This document shows, piece after piece, positions 23,505 to 36,440 of a stretch of 64,000 bases of DNA (positions within the stretch are counted from its first letter, which is position 1; each line of letters opens with the position of its first letter). Source of the stretch: Membranipora membranacea. Taxonomy: Eukaryota > Bryozoa > Gymnolaemata > Cheilostomatida > Membraniporidae. Both the position numbers and the translations under genes were made by a program. The notes beneath the pieces are model-generated. The model saw nothing but the letters and a program-made list of their open reading frames with translations, was not told the origin of the DNA and searched no databases. The DNA is taken from contig OU612070.1 in the NCBI GenBank assembly GCA_914767715.1, positions 21,004,025-21,068,024 on the forward strand. The letters run 5' to 3'.

Positions 23505-24335
23505 AAAAAACCATGATACCCTCCCTTGGTATAATTTTTGAAATTTCAAGTCAGCGTAATTACCAACCAGTTAATTGGAGGATCCCAATATTCTGCAGTT
23601 TGAAAAAGGCCAATAAGGGCTTGAAGTGGTCGGAGTTAGATAAGAATCCAACAGAGTTTTAATTTTTCGATGATGCCGTTTGGCATGTTTTTTTTGGCAA
23701 AAGTGGACGTCGTTAAAGTTGGCGCTGACGGAGAACGGAGACCCGCAGAGACAAACGGACTTCAGATTTGAGACGAGCAGGAGTTGCTCCTCCTTATGAG
23801 GTAGGTTAAAAGCAAATCTATTTTTTGACCCGGGCGAAAAAAAACCATGATAACCTCCCTTGGTATAATTTTTGAAATTTCAAGTCAGCGTAATTACCAA
23901 CCAGTTAATCGGAGGATCCCAATATTCTGCAGTTTGAATAAGGCCAATAAGGGCTTGAAGTGGTCGGAATTAGATAACAATCCAACAGAGTTTTAATTTT
24001 TCAATGCTGCCGTTTGGCATGTTTTTTTTTGGCAAAAGTGGACGTCGTTAAAGTTGGCGCTGACGGAGAATGGAGACCCGCAGAGACAAACGGACTTCAG
24101 ATTTGAGACGAGCAGGAGTTGCTCCTCCTTATGAGGTATGTTAAAAGCAAATCTATTTTTTGACCCGAGCGAAAAAAAACCATGATACCCTCCCTTGGTA
24201 TAATTTTTGAAATTTCGAGTCAGCGTAATTACCAACCAGTTAATCGGAGGATCCCAATATTCTGCAGTTTGAATAAGGCCAGAAAGGGCTTGAAGTGGTC
24301 GGAGTTAGATAAGAATCCATCAGAGTTTTAATTTT
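23505..24335. repeat. Twelve-monomer-offset duplicate, copy 2
   Basis: Carries the whole marker set of 19500-20330. It then joins directly to a copy of 20.66 kb onward, skipping one monomer (offset 3,671 instead of 4,005). The junction falls within the CCAGAAAGG monomer. Confidence 0.85.
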
Positions 24336-27140
24336 TCAATGCTGCCGTTTGGCATGTTTTTTTTTTTGGCAAAAGTGGACGTCGTTAAAGTTGACGCTGA
24401 CGGAGAACGGAGACCCGCAGAGACAAACGGACTTCAGATCTGAGACGAGCAGGAGTTGCTCCTCCTTATGAGGTAGGTTAAAAGCAAATCTATTTTTTGA
24501 CCCGAGCGAAAAAAAACCATGATACCCTCCCTTGGTATAATTTTTGAAATTTCGAGTCAGCGTAATTACCAACCAGTTAATCGGAGGATCCCAATATTCT
24601 GCAGTTTGAATAAGGCCAGTAAGGGCTTGAAGTGGTCGGAGTTAGATAAGAATGCATCAGAGTTTTAATTTTTCAATTCTGCCGTTTGGCATGTTTTTTT
24701 TTGGCAAAAGTGGACGTCGTTAAAGTTGGCGCTGACGGAGAACGGAGACCCGCAGAGACAAACGGACTTCAGATTTGAGACGAGCAGGAGTTGCTCCTCC
24801 TTATGAGGTAGGTTAAAAGCAAACCTATTTTTTGACCCTAGCGAAAAAAAACCATGATACCCTCCCTTGGTATAATTTTTGAAATTTCAAATCAGGGTAA
24901 TTACCAACCAGTTAATCGGAGGATCCCAATATTCTGCAGTTTGAATAAGGCCAATAAGTGCTTGAAGTGGACGGAGTTAGATAAGAATCCAACAGAGTTT
25001 TAATTTTTCAATGCTGCCGTTTGGCATGTTTTTTTTGGGCAAAAGTGGACGTCGTTAAAGTTGGCGCTGACGGAGAACGGAGACCCGCAGAGACAAACGG
25101 ACTTCAGATTTGAGACGAGCAGGAGTTGCTCCTCCTTATGAGGTAGGTTAAACGCAAATCTATTTTTTGACCCGAGCGAAAAAAAACCATGATACCCTCC
25201 CTTGGTATAATTTTTGAAATTTCAAGTCAGGATAATTACCAACCAGTTAATCGGAGGATCCCAATATTCTGCAGTTTGAATAAGGCCAATAAGGGCTTGA
25301 AGTGGACAGAGTTAGATAAGAATCCATCAGAGTTTTAATTTTTCAATGCTGCCGTTTGGCATGTTTTTTTTTGGCAAAAGTGGACGTCGTTAAAGTTGGC
25401 GCTGACGGAGACCCGCAGAGACAAACGGACTTCAGATTTGAGACGAGCAGGAGTTGCTCCTCCTTATGAGGTAGGTTAAAAGCAAATCTATTTTTTGACC
25501 CGAGCGAAAAAAAACCATGATACCCTCCCTTGGTATAATTTTTGAAATTTCAAGTCAGCGTAATTACCAACCAGTTAATCGGAGGATCCCAATATTCTGC
25601 AGTTTGAATAAGGCCAATAAGGGCTTGAAGTGGACGGAGTTAGAAAAGAATCCAACAGAGTTTTAATTTTTCAATGCTGCCGTTTGGCATGTTTTTTTTT
25701 GGCAAAAGTGGACGTCGTTAAAGTTGGCGCTGACGGAGAACGGAGACCCGCAGAGACAAACGGACTTCAGATTTGAGACGAGCAGGAGTTGCTCCTCCTT
25801 ATGAGGTAGGTCAAAAGCAAATCTATTTTTTGACCCGAGCGAAAAAAAACCATGATACCCTCCCTTGGTATAATTTTTGAAATTTCGAGTCAGCGTAATT
25901 ACCAACCAGTTAATCGGAGGATCCCAATATTCTGCAGTTTGAATAAGGCCAATAAGGGCTTGAAGTGGTCGGAGTTAGATAAGAATCCATCAGAGTTTTA
26001 AGCTTTCAATGCTGCCGTTTGGCATGTTTTTTTTTGGCAAAAGTGGACGTCGTTAAATTTGGCGCTGACGGAGAACGGAGACCCGCAGAGACAAACGGAC
26101 TTCAGATTTGAGACGAGCAGGAGTTGCTCCTCCTTATGAGGTAGGTTAAAAGCAAATCTATTTTTTGACCCGAGCGAAAAAAAACCATGATACCCTCCCT
26201 TGGTATAATTTTTGAAATTTCAAGTCAGCGTAATTACCAACCAGTTAATCGGAGGATCCCAATATTCTGCAGATTGAATAAGGCCAATAAGGGCATAAGT
26301 GGACGGAGTTAGAGAAGAATCCAACAGAGTTTTAATTTTTCAATGCTGCCGTTTGGCATGTTTTTTTTTGGCAAACGTGGACGTCGTTAAAGTTGGCGCT
26401 GACGGAGAACGGAGACCCGCAGAGACAAACGGACTTCAGATTAGAGACGAGCAGGGGTTGCTCCTCCTTATGAGGTAGGTTAAAAGCAAATCTATTTTTT
26501 GACCCGGGCGAAAAAAAACCATGATACCCTCCCTTGGTATAATTTTTGAAATTTCAAATCAGGGTAATTACCAACCAGTTAATCGGAGGATCCCAATATT
26601 CTGCAGTTTGAATAAGGCCAATAAGTGCTTGAAGTGGACGGAGTTAGATAAGAATCCAACAGAGTTTTAATTTTTCAATGCTGCCGTTTGGCATGTTTTT
26701 TTTGGGCAAAAGTGGACGTCGTTAAAGTTGGCGCTGACGGAGAACGGAGACCCGCAGAGACAAACGGACTTCAGATTTGAGACGAGCAGGAGTTGCTCCT
26801 CCTTATGAGGTAGGTTAAACGCAAATCTATTTTTTGACCCGAGCGAAAAAAAACCATGATACCCTCCCTTGGAATAATTTTTGAAATTTCAAGTCAGGAT
26901 AATTACCAACCAGTTAATCGGAGGATCCCAATATTCTGCAGTTTGAATAAGGCCAATAAGGGCTTGAAGTGGACAGAGTTAGATAAGAATCCATCAGAGT
27001 TTTAATTTTTCAATGCTGCCGTTTGGCATGTTTTTTTTTGGCAAAAGTGGACGTCGTTAAAGTTGGCGCTGACGGAGACCCGCAGAGACAAACGGACTTC
27101 AGATTTGAGACGAGCAGGAGTTGCTCCTCCTTATGAGGTA
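24331..27140. repeat. Eleven-monomer-offset higher-order repeat, copy 2
   Basis: Repeats copy 1 marker for marker. Small differences are GGTATAAT at 25203 in place of GGAATAAT at 21532, TTTTAAGCTTTC at 25997 in place of TTTTAATCTTTC, and GGCAAACGTGG near 26371. Confidence 0.85.
24865..26535. repeat. Five-monomer higher-order unit, copy 2
   Basis: Same five monomer types in the same order as 21190-22860, directly followed by another copy. Confidence 0.8.
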
Positions 27141-28200
27141 GGTTAAAAGCAAATCTATTTTTTGACCCGAGCGAAAAAAAACCATGATACCCTCCCTTGG
27201 TATAATTTTTGAAATTTCAAGTCAGCGTAATTACCAACCAGTTAATCGGAGGATCCCAATATTCTGCAGTTTGAATAAGGCCAATAAGGGCTTGAAGTGG
27301 ACGGAGTTAGAAAAGAATCCAACAGAGTTTTAATTTTTCAATGCTGCCGTTTGGCATGTTTTTTTTTGGCAAAAGTGGACGTCGTTAAAGTTGGCGCTGA
27401 CGGAGAACGGAGACCCGCAGAGACAAACGGACTTCAGATTTGAGACGAGCAGGAGTTGCTCCTCCTTATGAGGTAGGTCAAAAGCAAATCTATTTTTTGA
27501 CCCGAGCGAAAAAAAACCATGATACCCTCCCTTGGTATAATTTTTGAAATTTCGAGTCAGCGTAATTACCAACCAGTTAATCGGAGGATCCCAATATTCT
27601 GCAGTTTGAATAAGGCCAATAAGGGCTTGAAGTGGTCGGAGTTAGATAAGAATCCATCAGAGTTTTAATCTTTCAATGCTGCCGTTTGGCATGTTTTTTT
27701 TTGGCAAAAGTGGACGTCGTTAAATTTGGCGCTGACGGAGAACGGAGACCCGCAGAGACAAACGGACTTCAGATTTGAGACGAGCAGGAGTTGCTCCTCC
27801 TTATGAGGTAGGTTAAAAGCAAATCTATTTTTTGACCCGAGCGAAAAAAAACCATGATACCCTCCCTTGGTATAATTTTTGAAATTTCAAGTCAGCGTCA
27901 TTACCAACCAGTTAATCGGAGGATCCCAATATTCTGCAGGTTGAATAAGGCCAATAAGGGCATAAGTGGACGGAGTTAGATAAGAATCCAACAGAGTTTT
28001 AATTTTTCAATGCTGCCGTTTGGCATGTTTTTTTTTGGCAAAAGTGGACGTCGTTAAAGTTGGCGCTGACGGAGAACGGAGACCCGCAGAGACAAACGGA
28101 CTTCAGATTAGAGACGAGCAGGGGTTGCTCCTCCTTATGAGGTAGGTTAAAAGCAAATCTATTTTTTGACCCGGGCGAAAAAAAACCATGATACCCTCCC
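26535..28200. repeat. Five-monomer higher-order unit, copy 3
   Basis: Offset from copy 2 is 1,667 bp throughout (for example GGTCAAAAGC near 25809 and 27476). It differs by a few bases, for example GCGTCATTACC near 27894 and CTGCAGGTTG near 27936. Confidence 0.8.
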
Positions 28201-30250
28201 TTGGTATAATTTTTGAAATTTCAAGTCAGCGTAATTACCAACCAGTTAATCGGAGGATCCCAATATTCTGCAGTTTGAATAAGGCCAATAAGGGCTTGAA
28301 GTGGTCGGAGTTAGATAAAAATCCAACAGAGTTTTAATTTGTCAATGCTGCCGTTTGGCATGTTTTTTTTTGGCAAAAGTGGACGTCGTTAAAGTTGGCG
28401 CTGACGGAGAATGGAGACCCGCAGAGACAAACGGACTTCAGATTTGAGACGAGCAGGAGTTGCTCCTCCTTATGAGGTAGGTTAAAAGCAAATCTATTTT
28501 TTGACCCGGGCGAAAAAAAACCATGATACCCTCCCTTGGTATAATTTTTGAAATTTCAAGTCAGCGTAATTACCAACCAGTTAATCGGAGGATCCCAATA
28601 TTCTGCAGTTTGAATAAGGCCAATAAGGGCTTGAAGTGGTCGGAGTTAGATAAGAATCCAACAGAGTTTTAATTTGTCAATGCTGCTGTTTGGCATGTTT
28701 TTTTTTTGGCAAAAGTGGACGTCGTTAAAGTTGGCGCTGACGGAGAATGGAGACCCGCAGAGACAAACGGACTTCAGATTTGAGACGAGCAGGAGTTGCT
28801 CCTCCTTATGAGGTAGGTTAAAAGCAAATCTATTTTTTGACCCGGGCGAAAAAAATCCATGATACCCTCCCTTGGTATAATTTTTGAAATTTCAAGTCAG
28901 CGTAATTACCAACCAGTTAATTGGAGGATCCCAATATTCTGCAGTTTGAAAAAGGCCAATAAGGGCTTGAAGTGGTCGGAGTTAGATAAGAATCCAACAG
29001 AGTTTTAATTTGTCAATGCTGCCGTTTGGCATGTTTTTTTTTGGCAAAAGTGGACGTCGTTAAAGTTGGCGCTGACGGAGAATGGAGACCCGCAGAGACA
29101 AACGGACTTCAGATTTGAGACGAGCAGGAGTTGCTCCTCCTTATGAGGTAGGTTAAAAGCAAATCTATTTTTTGACCCGGGCGAAAAAAAACCATGATAC
29201 CCTCCCTTGGTATAATTTTTGAAATTTCAAGTCAGCGTAATTACCAACCAGTTAATTGGAGGATCCCAATATTCTGCAGTTTGAAAAAGGCCAATAAGGG
29301 CTTGAAGTGGTCGGAGTTAGATAAGAATCCAACAGAGTTTTAATTTGTCAATGCTGCTGTTTGGCATGTTTTTTTTTTGGCAAAAGTGGACGTCGTTAAA
29401 GTTGGCGCTGACGGAGAATGGAGACCCGCAGAGACAAACGGACTTCAGATTTGAGACGAGCAGGAGTTGCTCCTCCTTATGAGGTAGGTTAAAAGCAAAT
29501 CTATTTTTTGACCCGGGCGAAAAAAATCCATGATACCCTCCCTTGGTATAATTTTTGAAATTTCAAGTCAGCGTAATTACCAACCAGTTAATTGGAGGAT
29601 CCCAATATTCTGCAGTTTGAAAAAGGCCAATAAGGGCTTGAAGTGGTCGGAGTTAGATAAGAATCCAACAGAGTTTTAATTTGTCAATGCTGCCGTTTGG
29701 CATGTTTTTTTTTGGCAAAAGTGGACGTCGTTAAAGTTGGCGCTGACGGAGAATGGAGACCCGCAGAGACAAACGGACTTCAGATTTGAGACGAGCAGGA
29801 GTTGCTCCTCCTTATGAGGTAGGTTAAAAGCAAATCTATTTTTTGACCCGGGCGAAAAAAAACCATGATACCCTCCCTTGGTATAATTTTTGAAATTTCA
29901 AGTCAGCGTAATTACCAACCAGTTAATTGGAGGATCCCAATATTCTGCAGTTTGAAAAAGGCCAATAAGGGCTTGAAGTGGTCGGAGTTAGATAAGAATC
30001 CAACAGAGTTTTAATTTTTCAATGCTGCCGTTTGGCATGTTTTTTTTTGGCAAAAGTGGACGTCGTTAAAGTTGGCGCTGACGGAGAATGGAGACCCGCA
30101 GAGACAAACGGACTTCAGATTTGAGACGAGCAGGAGTTGCTCCTCCTTATGAGGTAGGTTAAAAGCAAATCTATTTTTTGACCCGGGCGAAAAAAAACCA
30201 TGATACCCTCCCTTGGTATAATTTTTGAAATTTCAAGTCAGCGTAATTAC
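28200..30250. repeat. Dimer-based block with TTAATTTGTCAATG monomers
   Basis: TTTTAATTTGTCAATG is found only here, in successive monomers from about 28333 to 29690. GCTGCTGTTTGG (28683, 29353) and AAAAAATCCATG (about 28851, 29521) alternate at 670 bp, showing a two-monomer register. All carry GAGAATGGAG and revert to CCCGGG inside a region that is otherwise moving to CCCGAG. Confidence 0.8.
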
Positions 30251-30259
30251 CAACCAGTT

Positions 30260-31170
30260 AATCGGAGGATCCCAATATTCTGCAGTTTGAATAGGGCCAA
30301 TAAGGGCTTGAAGTGGTCGGAGTTAGATAAATATCCAACAGAGTTTTAATTTTTCAATGCTGCCGTTTGGCATGTTTTTTTTTGGCAAAAGTGGACGTCG
30401 TTAAAGTTGGCGCTGACGGAGAACGGAGACCCGCAGAGACAAACGGACTTCAGATTTGAGACGAGCAGGGGTTGCTCCTCCTTATGAGGTAGGTTAAAAG
30501 CAAATCTATTTTTTGACCCGGGCGAAAAAAAACCATGATACCCTCCCTTGGTATAATTTTTGAAATTTCAAGTCAGCGTAATTACCAACCAGTTAATCGG
30601 AGGATCCCAATATTCTGCAGTTTGAATAGGGCCAATAAGGGCTTGAAGTGGTCGGAGTTAGATAACAATCCAACAGAGTTTTAATTTTTCAATGCTGCCG
30701 TTTGGCATGTTTTTTTTTGGCAAAAGTGGACGTCGTTAAAGTTGGCGCTGACGGAGAACGGAGACCCGCAGAGACAAACGGACTTCAGATTTGAGACGAG
30801 CAGGAGTTGCTCCTCCTTATGAGGTAGGTTAAAAGCAAATCTATTTTTTGACCCGGGCGAAAAAAAACCATGATACCCTCCCTTGGTATAATTTTTGAAA
30901 TTTCAAGTCAGCGTAATTACCAACCAGTTAATCGGAGGATCCCAATATTCTGCAGTTTGAATAAGGCCAATAAGGGCTTGAAGTGGTCGGAGTTAGATAA
31001 CAATCCAACAGAGTTTTATTTTTTCAATGCTGCCGTTTGGCATGTTTTTTTTTGGCAAAAGTGGACGTCGTTAAAGTTGGCGCTGACGGAGAACGGAGAC
31101 CCGCAGAGACAATTGGACTTCAGATTAGAGACGAGCAGGAGTTGCTCCTCCTTATGAGGTAGGTTAAAAG
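30260..31170. repeat. Long-range duplicate, copy 2, with one monomer added
   Basis: It contains the same private markers as 18.9-19.5 kb. GAATAGGGCC occurs in two successive monomers (about 30289 and 30624), which explains the extra monomer. Between the two copies lies over 10 kb of differently organised satellite, so the array was copied at long range as well as locally. Confidence 0.8.
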
Positions 31171-31429
31171 CAAATCTATTTTTTGACCCGGGCGAAAAAA
31201 AACCATGATACCCTGCCTTGGTATAATTTTTGAAATTTCAAGTCAGCGTAATTACCAACCAGTTAATTGGAGGATCCCAATATTCTGCAGTTTGAAAAAG
31301 GCCAATAAGGGCTTGAAGTGGTCGGAGTTAGATAAGAATCCAACAGAGTTTTAATTTTTCGATGCTGCCGTTTGGCATGTTTTTTTTGGCAAAAGTGGAC
31401 GTCGTTAAAGTTGGCGCTGACGGATAATG

Positions 31430-34400
31430 GAGACCCGCAGAGACAAACGGACTTCAGATTTGAGACGAGCAGGAGTTGCTCCTCCTTATGAGGTAGGTTA
31501 AAAGCAAATCTATTTTTTGACCCGGGCGAAAAAAAACCATGATACCCTCCCTTGGTATAATTTTTGAAATTTCAAGTCAGCGTAATTACCAACCAGTTAA
31601 TCGGAGGATCCCAATATTCTGCAGTTTGAATAAGGCCAGAAAGGGCTTGAAGTGGTCGGAGTTAGATAAGAATACAACAGAGTTTTAATTTTTCAATGCT
31701 GCCGTTTGGCATGTTTTTTTTGGCAAAAGTGGACGTCGTTAAAGTTGGCGCTGACGGAGAACGGAGACCCGCAGAGACAAACGGACTTCAGATTTGAGAC
31801 GAGCAGGAGTTGCTCCTCCTTATGAGGTAGGTTAAAAGCAAATCTATTTTTTGACCCGAGCGAAAAAAAACCATGATACCCTCCCTTGGTATAATTTTTG
31901 AAATTTCAAGTCAGCGTAATTACCAACCAGTTAATCGGAGGATCCCAATATTCTGCAGCTTGAATAAGGCCAATAAGGGCTTGAAGTGGTCGGAGTTAGA
32001 TAAGAATCCTTCGAAGTTTTAATTTTTCAATGCTGCCGTTTGGCATGTTTTTTTTTGGCAAAAGTGGACGTCGTTAAAGTTGGCGCTGACGGAGAACGGA
32101 GACCCGCAGAGACAAACGGACTTCAGATTTGAGACGAGCAGGAGTTGCTCCTCCTTATGAGGTAGGTTAAAAGCAAATCTCTTTTTTGACCCGAGCGAAA
32201 AAAAACCATGATACCCTCCCTTGGTACAATTTTTGAAATTTCGAGTCAGCGTAATTACCAACCAGTTAATCGGAGGATCCCAATATTCTGCAGTTTGAAT
32301 AAGGCCAATAAGGGCTTGAAGTGGTCGGAGTTAGATAAGAATCCATCAGAGTTTTAATCTTTCAATGCTGCCGTTTGGCATGTTTTTTTTTGGCAGAAGT
32401 GGACGTCGTTAAAGTTGGCGCTGACGGAGAACGGAGACCCGCAGAGACAAACGGACTTCAGATTTCAGACGAGCAGGAGTTGCTCCTCCTTATGAGGTAG
32501 GTTAAAAGCAAATCTATTTTTTGACCCGAGCGAAAAAAAACCATGATACCCTCCCTTGATATAATTTTTGAAATTTCGAGTCAGCGTAATTACCAACCAG
32601 TTAATCGGAGGATCCCAATATTCTGCAGTTTGAATAAGGCCAGTAAGGGCTTGAAGTGGTCGGAGTTAGATAAGAATGCATCAGAGTTTTAATTTTTCAA
32701 TTCTGCCGTTTGGCATGTTTTTATTTGGCAAAAGTGGACGTCGTTAAAGTTGGCGCTGACGGAGAACGGAGACCCGCAGAGACAAACGGACTTCAGATTT
32801 GAGACGAGCAGGAGTTGCTCCTCCTTATGAGGTAGGTTAAAAGCAAACCTATTTTTTGACCCGAGCGAAAAAAAACCATGATACCCTCCCTTGGTATAAT
32901 TTTTGAAATTTCAAGTCAGGGTAATTACCAACCAGTTAATCGGAGGATCCCAATATTCTGCAGTTTGAATAAGGCCAATAAGTGCTTGAAGTGGACGGAG
33001 TTAGATAAGAATCCAACAGAGTTTTAATTTTTCAATGCTGCCGTTTGGCATGTTTTTTTTTGGCAAAAGTGGACGTCGTTAAAGTTGGCGCTGACAGAGA
33101 ACGGAGACCCGCAGAGACAAACGGACTTCAGATTTGAGACGAGCAGGAGTTGCTCCTCCTTATGAGGTAGGTTAAACGCAAATCTATTTTTTGACCCGAG
33201 CGAAAAAAAACCATGATACCCTCCCTTGGTATAATTTTTGAAATTTCAAGTCAGGATAATTACCAACCAGTTAATCGGAGGATCCCAATATTCTGCAGTT
33301 TGAATAAGGCCAATAAGGGCTTGAAGTGGACAGAGTTAGATAAGAATCCATCAGAGTTTTAATTTTTCAATGCTGCCGATTGGCATGTTTTTTTTTGGCA
33401 AAAGTGGACGTCGTTAAAGTTGGCGCTGACGGAGACCCGCAGAGACAAACGGACTTCAGATTTGAGACGAGCAGGAGTTGCTCCTCCTTATGAGGTAGGT
33501 TAAAAGCAAATCTATTTTTGACCCGAGCGAAAAAAAACCATGATACCCTCCCTTGGTATAATTTTTGAAATTTCAAGTCAGCGTAATTACCAACCAGTTA
33601 ATCGGAGGATCCCAATATTCTGCAGTTTGAATAAGGCCAATAAGGGCTTGAAGTGGACGGAGTTAGATAAGAATCCAACAGAGTTTTAATTTTTCAATGC
33701 TGCCGTTTGGCATGTTTTTTTTTGGCAAAAGTGGACGTCGTTAAAGTTGGCGCTGACGGAGAACGGAGACCCGCAGAGACAGACGGACTTCAGATTTGAG
33801 ACGAGCAGGAGTTGCTCCTCCTTATGAGGTAGGTTAAAAGCAAATCTAGTTTTTGACCTGAGCGAAAAGAAACCATGATACCCTCCCTTGGTATAATTTT
33901 TGAAATTTCAAGTCAGCGTAATTACCAACCAGTTAATCGGAGGATCCCAATATTCTTCAGTTTGAATAAGGCCAATAAGGGCTTGAAGTGGACGGAGTTA
34001 GATAAGAATCCATCAGAGTTTTAATTTTTCAATGCTGCCATTTGGCATGTTTTTTTTTTGGCAAAAGTGGACGTCGTTAAAGTTGACGCTGACGGAGAAC
34101 GGAGACCCGCAGAGACAAACGGACTTCAGATCTGAGACGAGCAGGAGTTGCTCCTCCTAGTGAGGTAGGTTAAAAGCAAATCTATTTTTTGACCCGAGCG
34201 AAAAAAAACCATGATACCCTCCCTTGGTATAATTTTTGAAATTTCAAGTCAGCGTAATTACCAACCAGTTAATCGGAGGATCCCAATATTCTGCAGTTTG
34301 AATAAGGCCAATAAGGGCTTGAAGTGGACGGAGTTAGATAAGAATCCAACAGAGTTTTAATTTTTCAATGCTGCCGTTTGGCATGTTTTTTTTTGGCAAA

Positions 34401-36440
34401 AGTGGACGTCGTTAAAGTTGGCGCTGACGGAGAACGGAGACCCGCAGAGACAAACGGACTTCAGATTTGAGACGAGCAGGAGTTGCTCCTCCTTATGAGG
34501 TAGGTTAAAAGCAAATCTATTTTTTGACCCGAGCGAAAAAAAACCATGATACCCTCCCGTGGTATAATTTTTGAAATTTCGAGTCAGCGTAATTACCAAC
34601 CAGTGAATCGGAGGATCCCAATATTCTGCAGTTTGAATAAGGCCAATAAGGGCTTGAAGTGGACGGAGTTAGATAAGAATCCAACAGAGTTTTAATCTTT
34701 CAATGCTGCCGTTTCGCATGTTTTTTTTTGGCAAAAGTGGACGTCGTTAAAGTTGGCGCTGACGGAGAACGGAGACCCGCAGAGACAAACGGACTTCAGA
34801 TTTGAGACGAGCAGGAGTTGCTCCTCTTTATGAGGTAGGTTAAAAGCAAATCTATTTTTTGACCCGAGCGAAAAAAAACCATGATACCCTCCCTTGGTAT
34901 AATTTTTGAAATTTCGAGTCAGCGTAATTACCAACCAGTTAATCGGAGGATCCCAATATTCTGCAGTTTGAATAAGGCCAGTAAGGGCTTGAAGTGGTCG
35001 GAGTTAGATAAGAATGCATCAGAGTTTTAATTTTTCAATTCTGCCGTTTGGCATGTTTTTTTTTGGCAAAAGTGGACGTCGTTAAAGTTGGCGCTGACGG
35101 AGAACGGAGACCCGCAGAGACAAACGGACTTCAGATTTGAGACGAGCAGGAGTTGCTCCTCCTTATGAGGTAGGTTAAAAGCAAACCTATTTTTTGACCC
35201 TAGCGAAAAAAAACCATGATACCCTCCCTTGGTATAATTTTTGAAATTTCAAATCAGGGTAATTACCAACCAGTTAATCGGAGGATCCCAATATTCTGCA
35301 GTTTGAATAAGGCCAATAAGGGCTTGAAGTGGACGGAGTTAGATAAGAATCCAACAGAGTTTTAATTTTTCAATGCTGCTGTTTGGCATGTTTTTTTTTG
35401 GCAAAAGTGGACGTCGTTAAAGTTGGCGCTGACGGAGAACGGAGACCCGCAGAGACAAACGGACTTCAGATTTGAGACGAGCAGGAGTTGCTCCTCCTTA
35501 TGAGGTAGGTTAAAAGCAAATCTATTTTTTGACCCGAGCGAAAAAAAACCATGATACCCTCCCTTGGTATAATTTTTCAAATTTCAAGTCAGCGTAATTA
35601 TCAACCAGTTAATCGGAGGATCCCAATATTCTGCAGTTTGAATAAGGCCAATAAGGGCTTGAAGTGGACGGAGTTAGATAAGAATCCAACAGAGTTTTAA
35701 TTTTTCAATGCTGCCGTTTGGCATGTTTTTTTTTGGCAAAAGTGGACGTCGTTAAAGTTGGCGCTGACGGAGAACGGAGACCCGCAGAGACAATTGGACT
35801 TCAGATTAGAGACGAGCAGGAGTTGCTCCTCCTTATGAGGTAGGTTAAAAGCAAATCTATTTTTTGACCCGGGCGAAAAAAAACCATGGTACCCTGCCTT
35901 GGTATAATTTTTGAAATTTCAAGTCAGCGTAATTACCAACCAGTTAATTGGAGGATCCCAATATTCTGCAGTTTGAAAAAGGCCAATAAGGGCTTGAAGT
36001 GGTCGGAGTTAGATAAGAATCCAACAGAGTTTTAATTTTTCGATGCTGCCGTTTGGCATGTTTTTTTTGGCAAAAGTGGACGTCGTTAAAGTTGGCGCTG
36101 ACGGATAATGGAGACCCGCAGAGACAAACGGACTTCAGATTTGAGACGAGCAGGAGTTGCTCCTCCTTATGAGGTAGGTTAAAAGCAAATCTATTTTTTG
36201 ACCCGGGCGAAAAAAAACCATGATACCCTCCCTTGGTATAATTTTTGAAATTTCAAGTCAGCGTAATTACCAACCAGTTAATCGGAGGATCCCAATATTC
36301 TGCAGTTTGAATAAGGCCAATAAGGGCTTGAAGTGGTCGGAGTTAGATAAGAATCCAACAGAGTTTTAATTTTTCAATGCTGCCGTTTGGCATGTTTTTT
36401 TTTGGCAAAAGTGGACGTCGTTAAAGTTGGCGCTGACGGA
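31430..36440. repeat. Fifteen-monomer higher-order repeat (~5,017 bp), copy A
   Basis: Marker variants recur at +5,017 bp: CCAGAAAGG (31635/36652), TCCTTCGAAG (about 32008/37024), GGCAGAAGTGG with AGATTTCAGACG, GATATAATTTTTG, TTTTTATTTGG, the 7-bp deletion (33427/38444), GACCTGAGCGAAAAG (about 33856/38872), CTCCTAGTGAGG, CCCGTGGTATAA, GTTTCGCATG, and ACAATTGG with ATTAGAGACG near the end. Copy A differs from B at only a few bases by eye, for example GGTACAAT near 32224. Confidence 0.9.

Noticed and set aside
30870-31157. Plus-strand open frames of 67-95 codons starting at ATGATACCC
   Set aside because: They arise where a single T-for-A change removes the TAA in GAGTTTTAATTTTTC, and they overlap the minus-strand frames on the same repeat. 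They are chance products of monomer variants copied with the array.
32019-32261. Minus-strand open frames of 60-83 codons starting at CCAT or slightly upstream, repeated in dozens of monomers
   Set aside because: They are the same frames through the satellite. The monomer length is not a multiple of three, so no frame continues into the next copy. The frame read depends on A- and T-tract length (two alternative N-terminal readings occur), and about half the monomers are broken. No domain, no signal peptide and no consistent translation context is seen.
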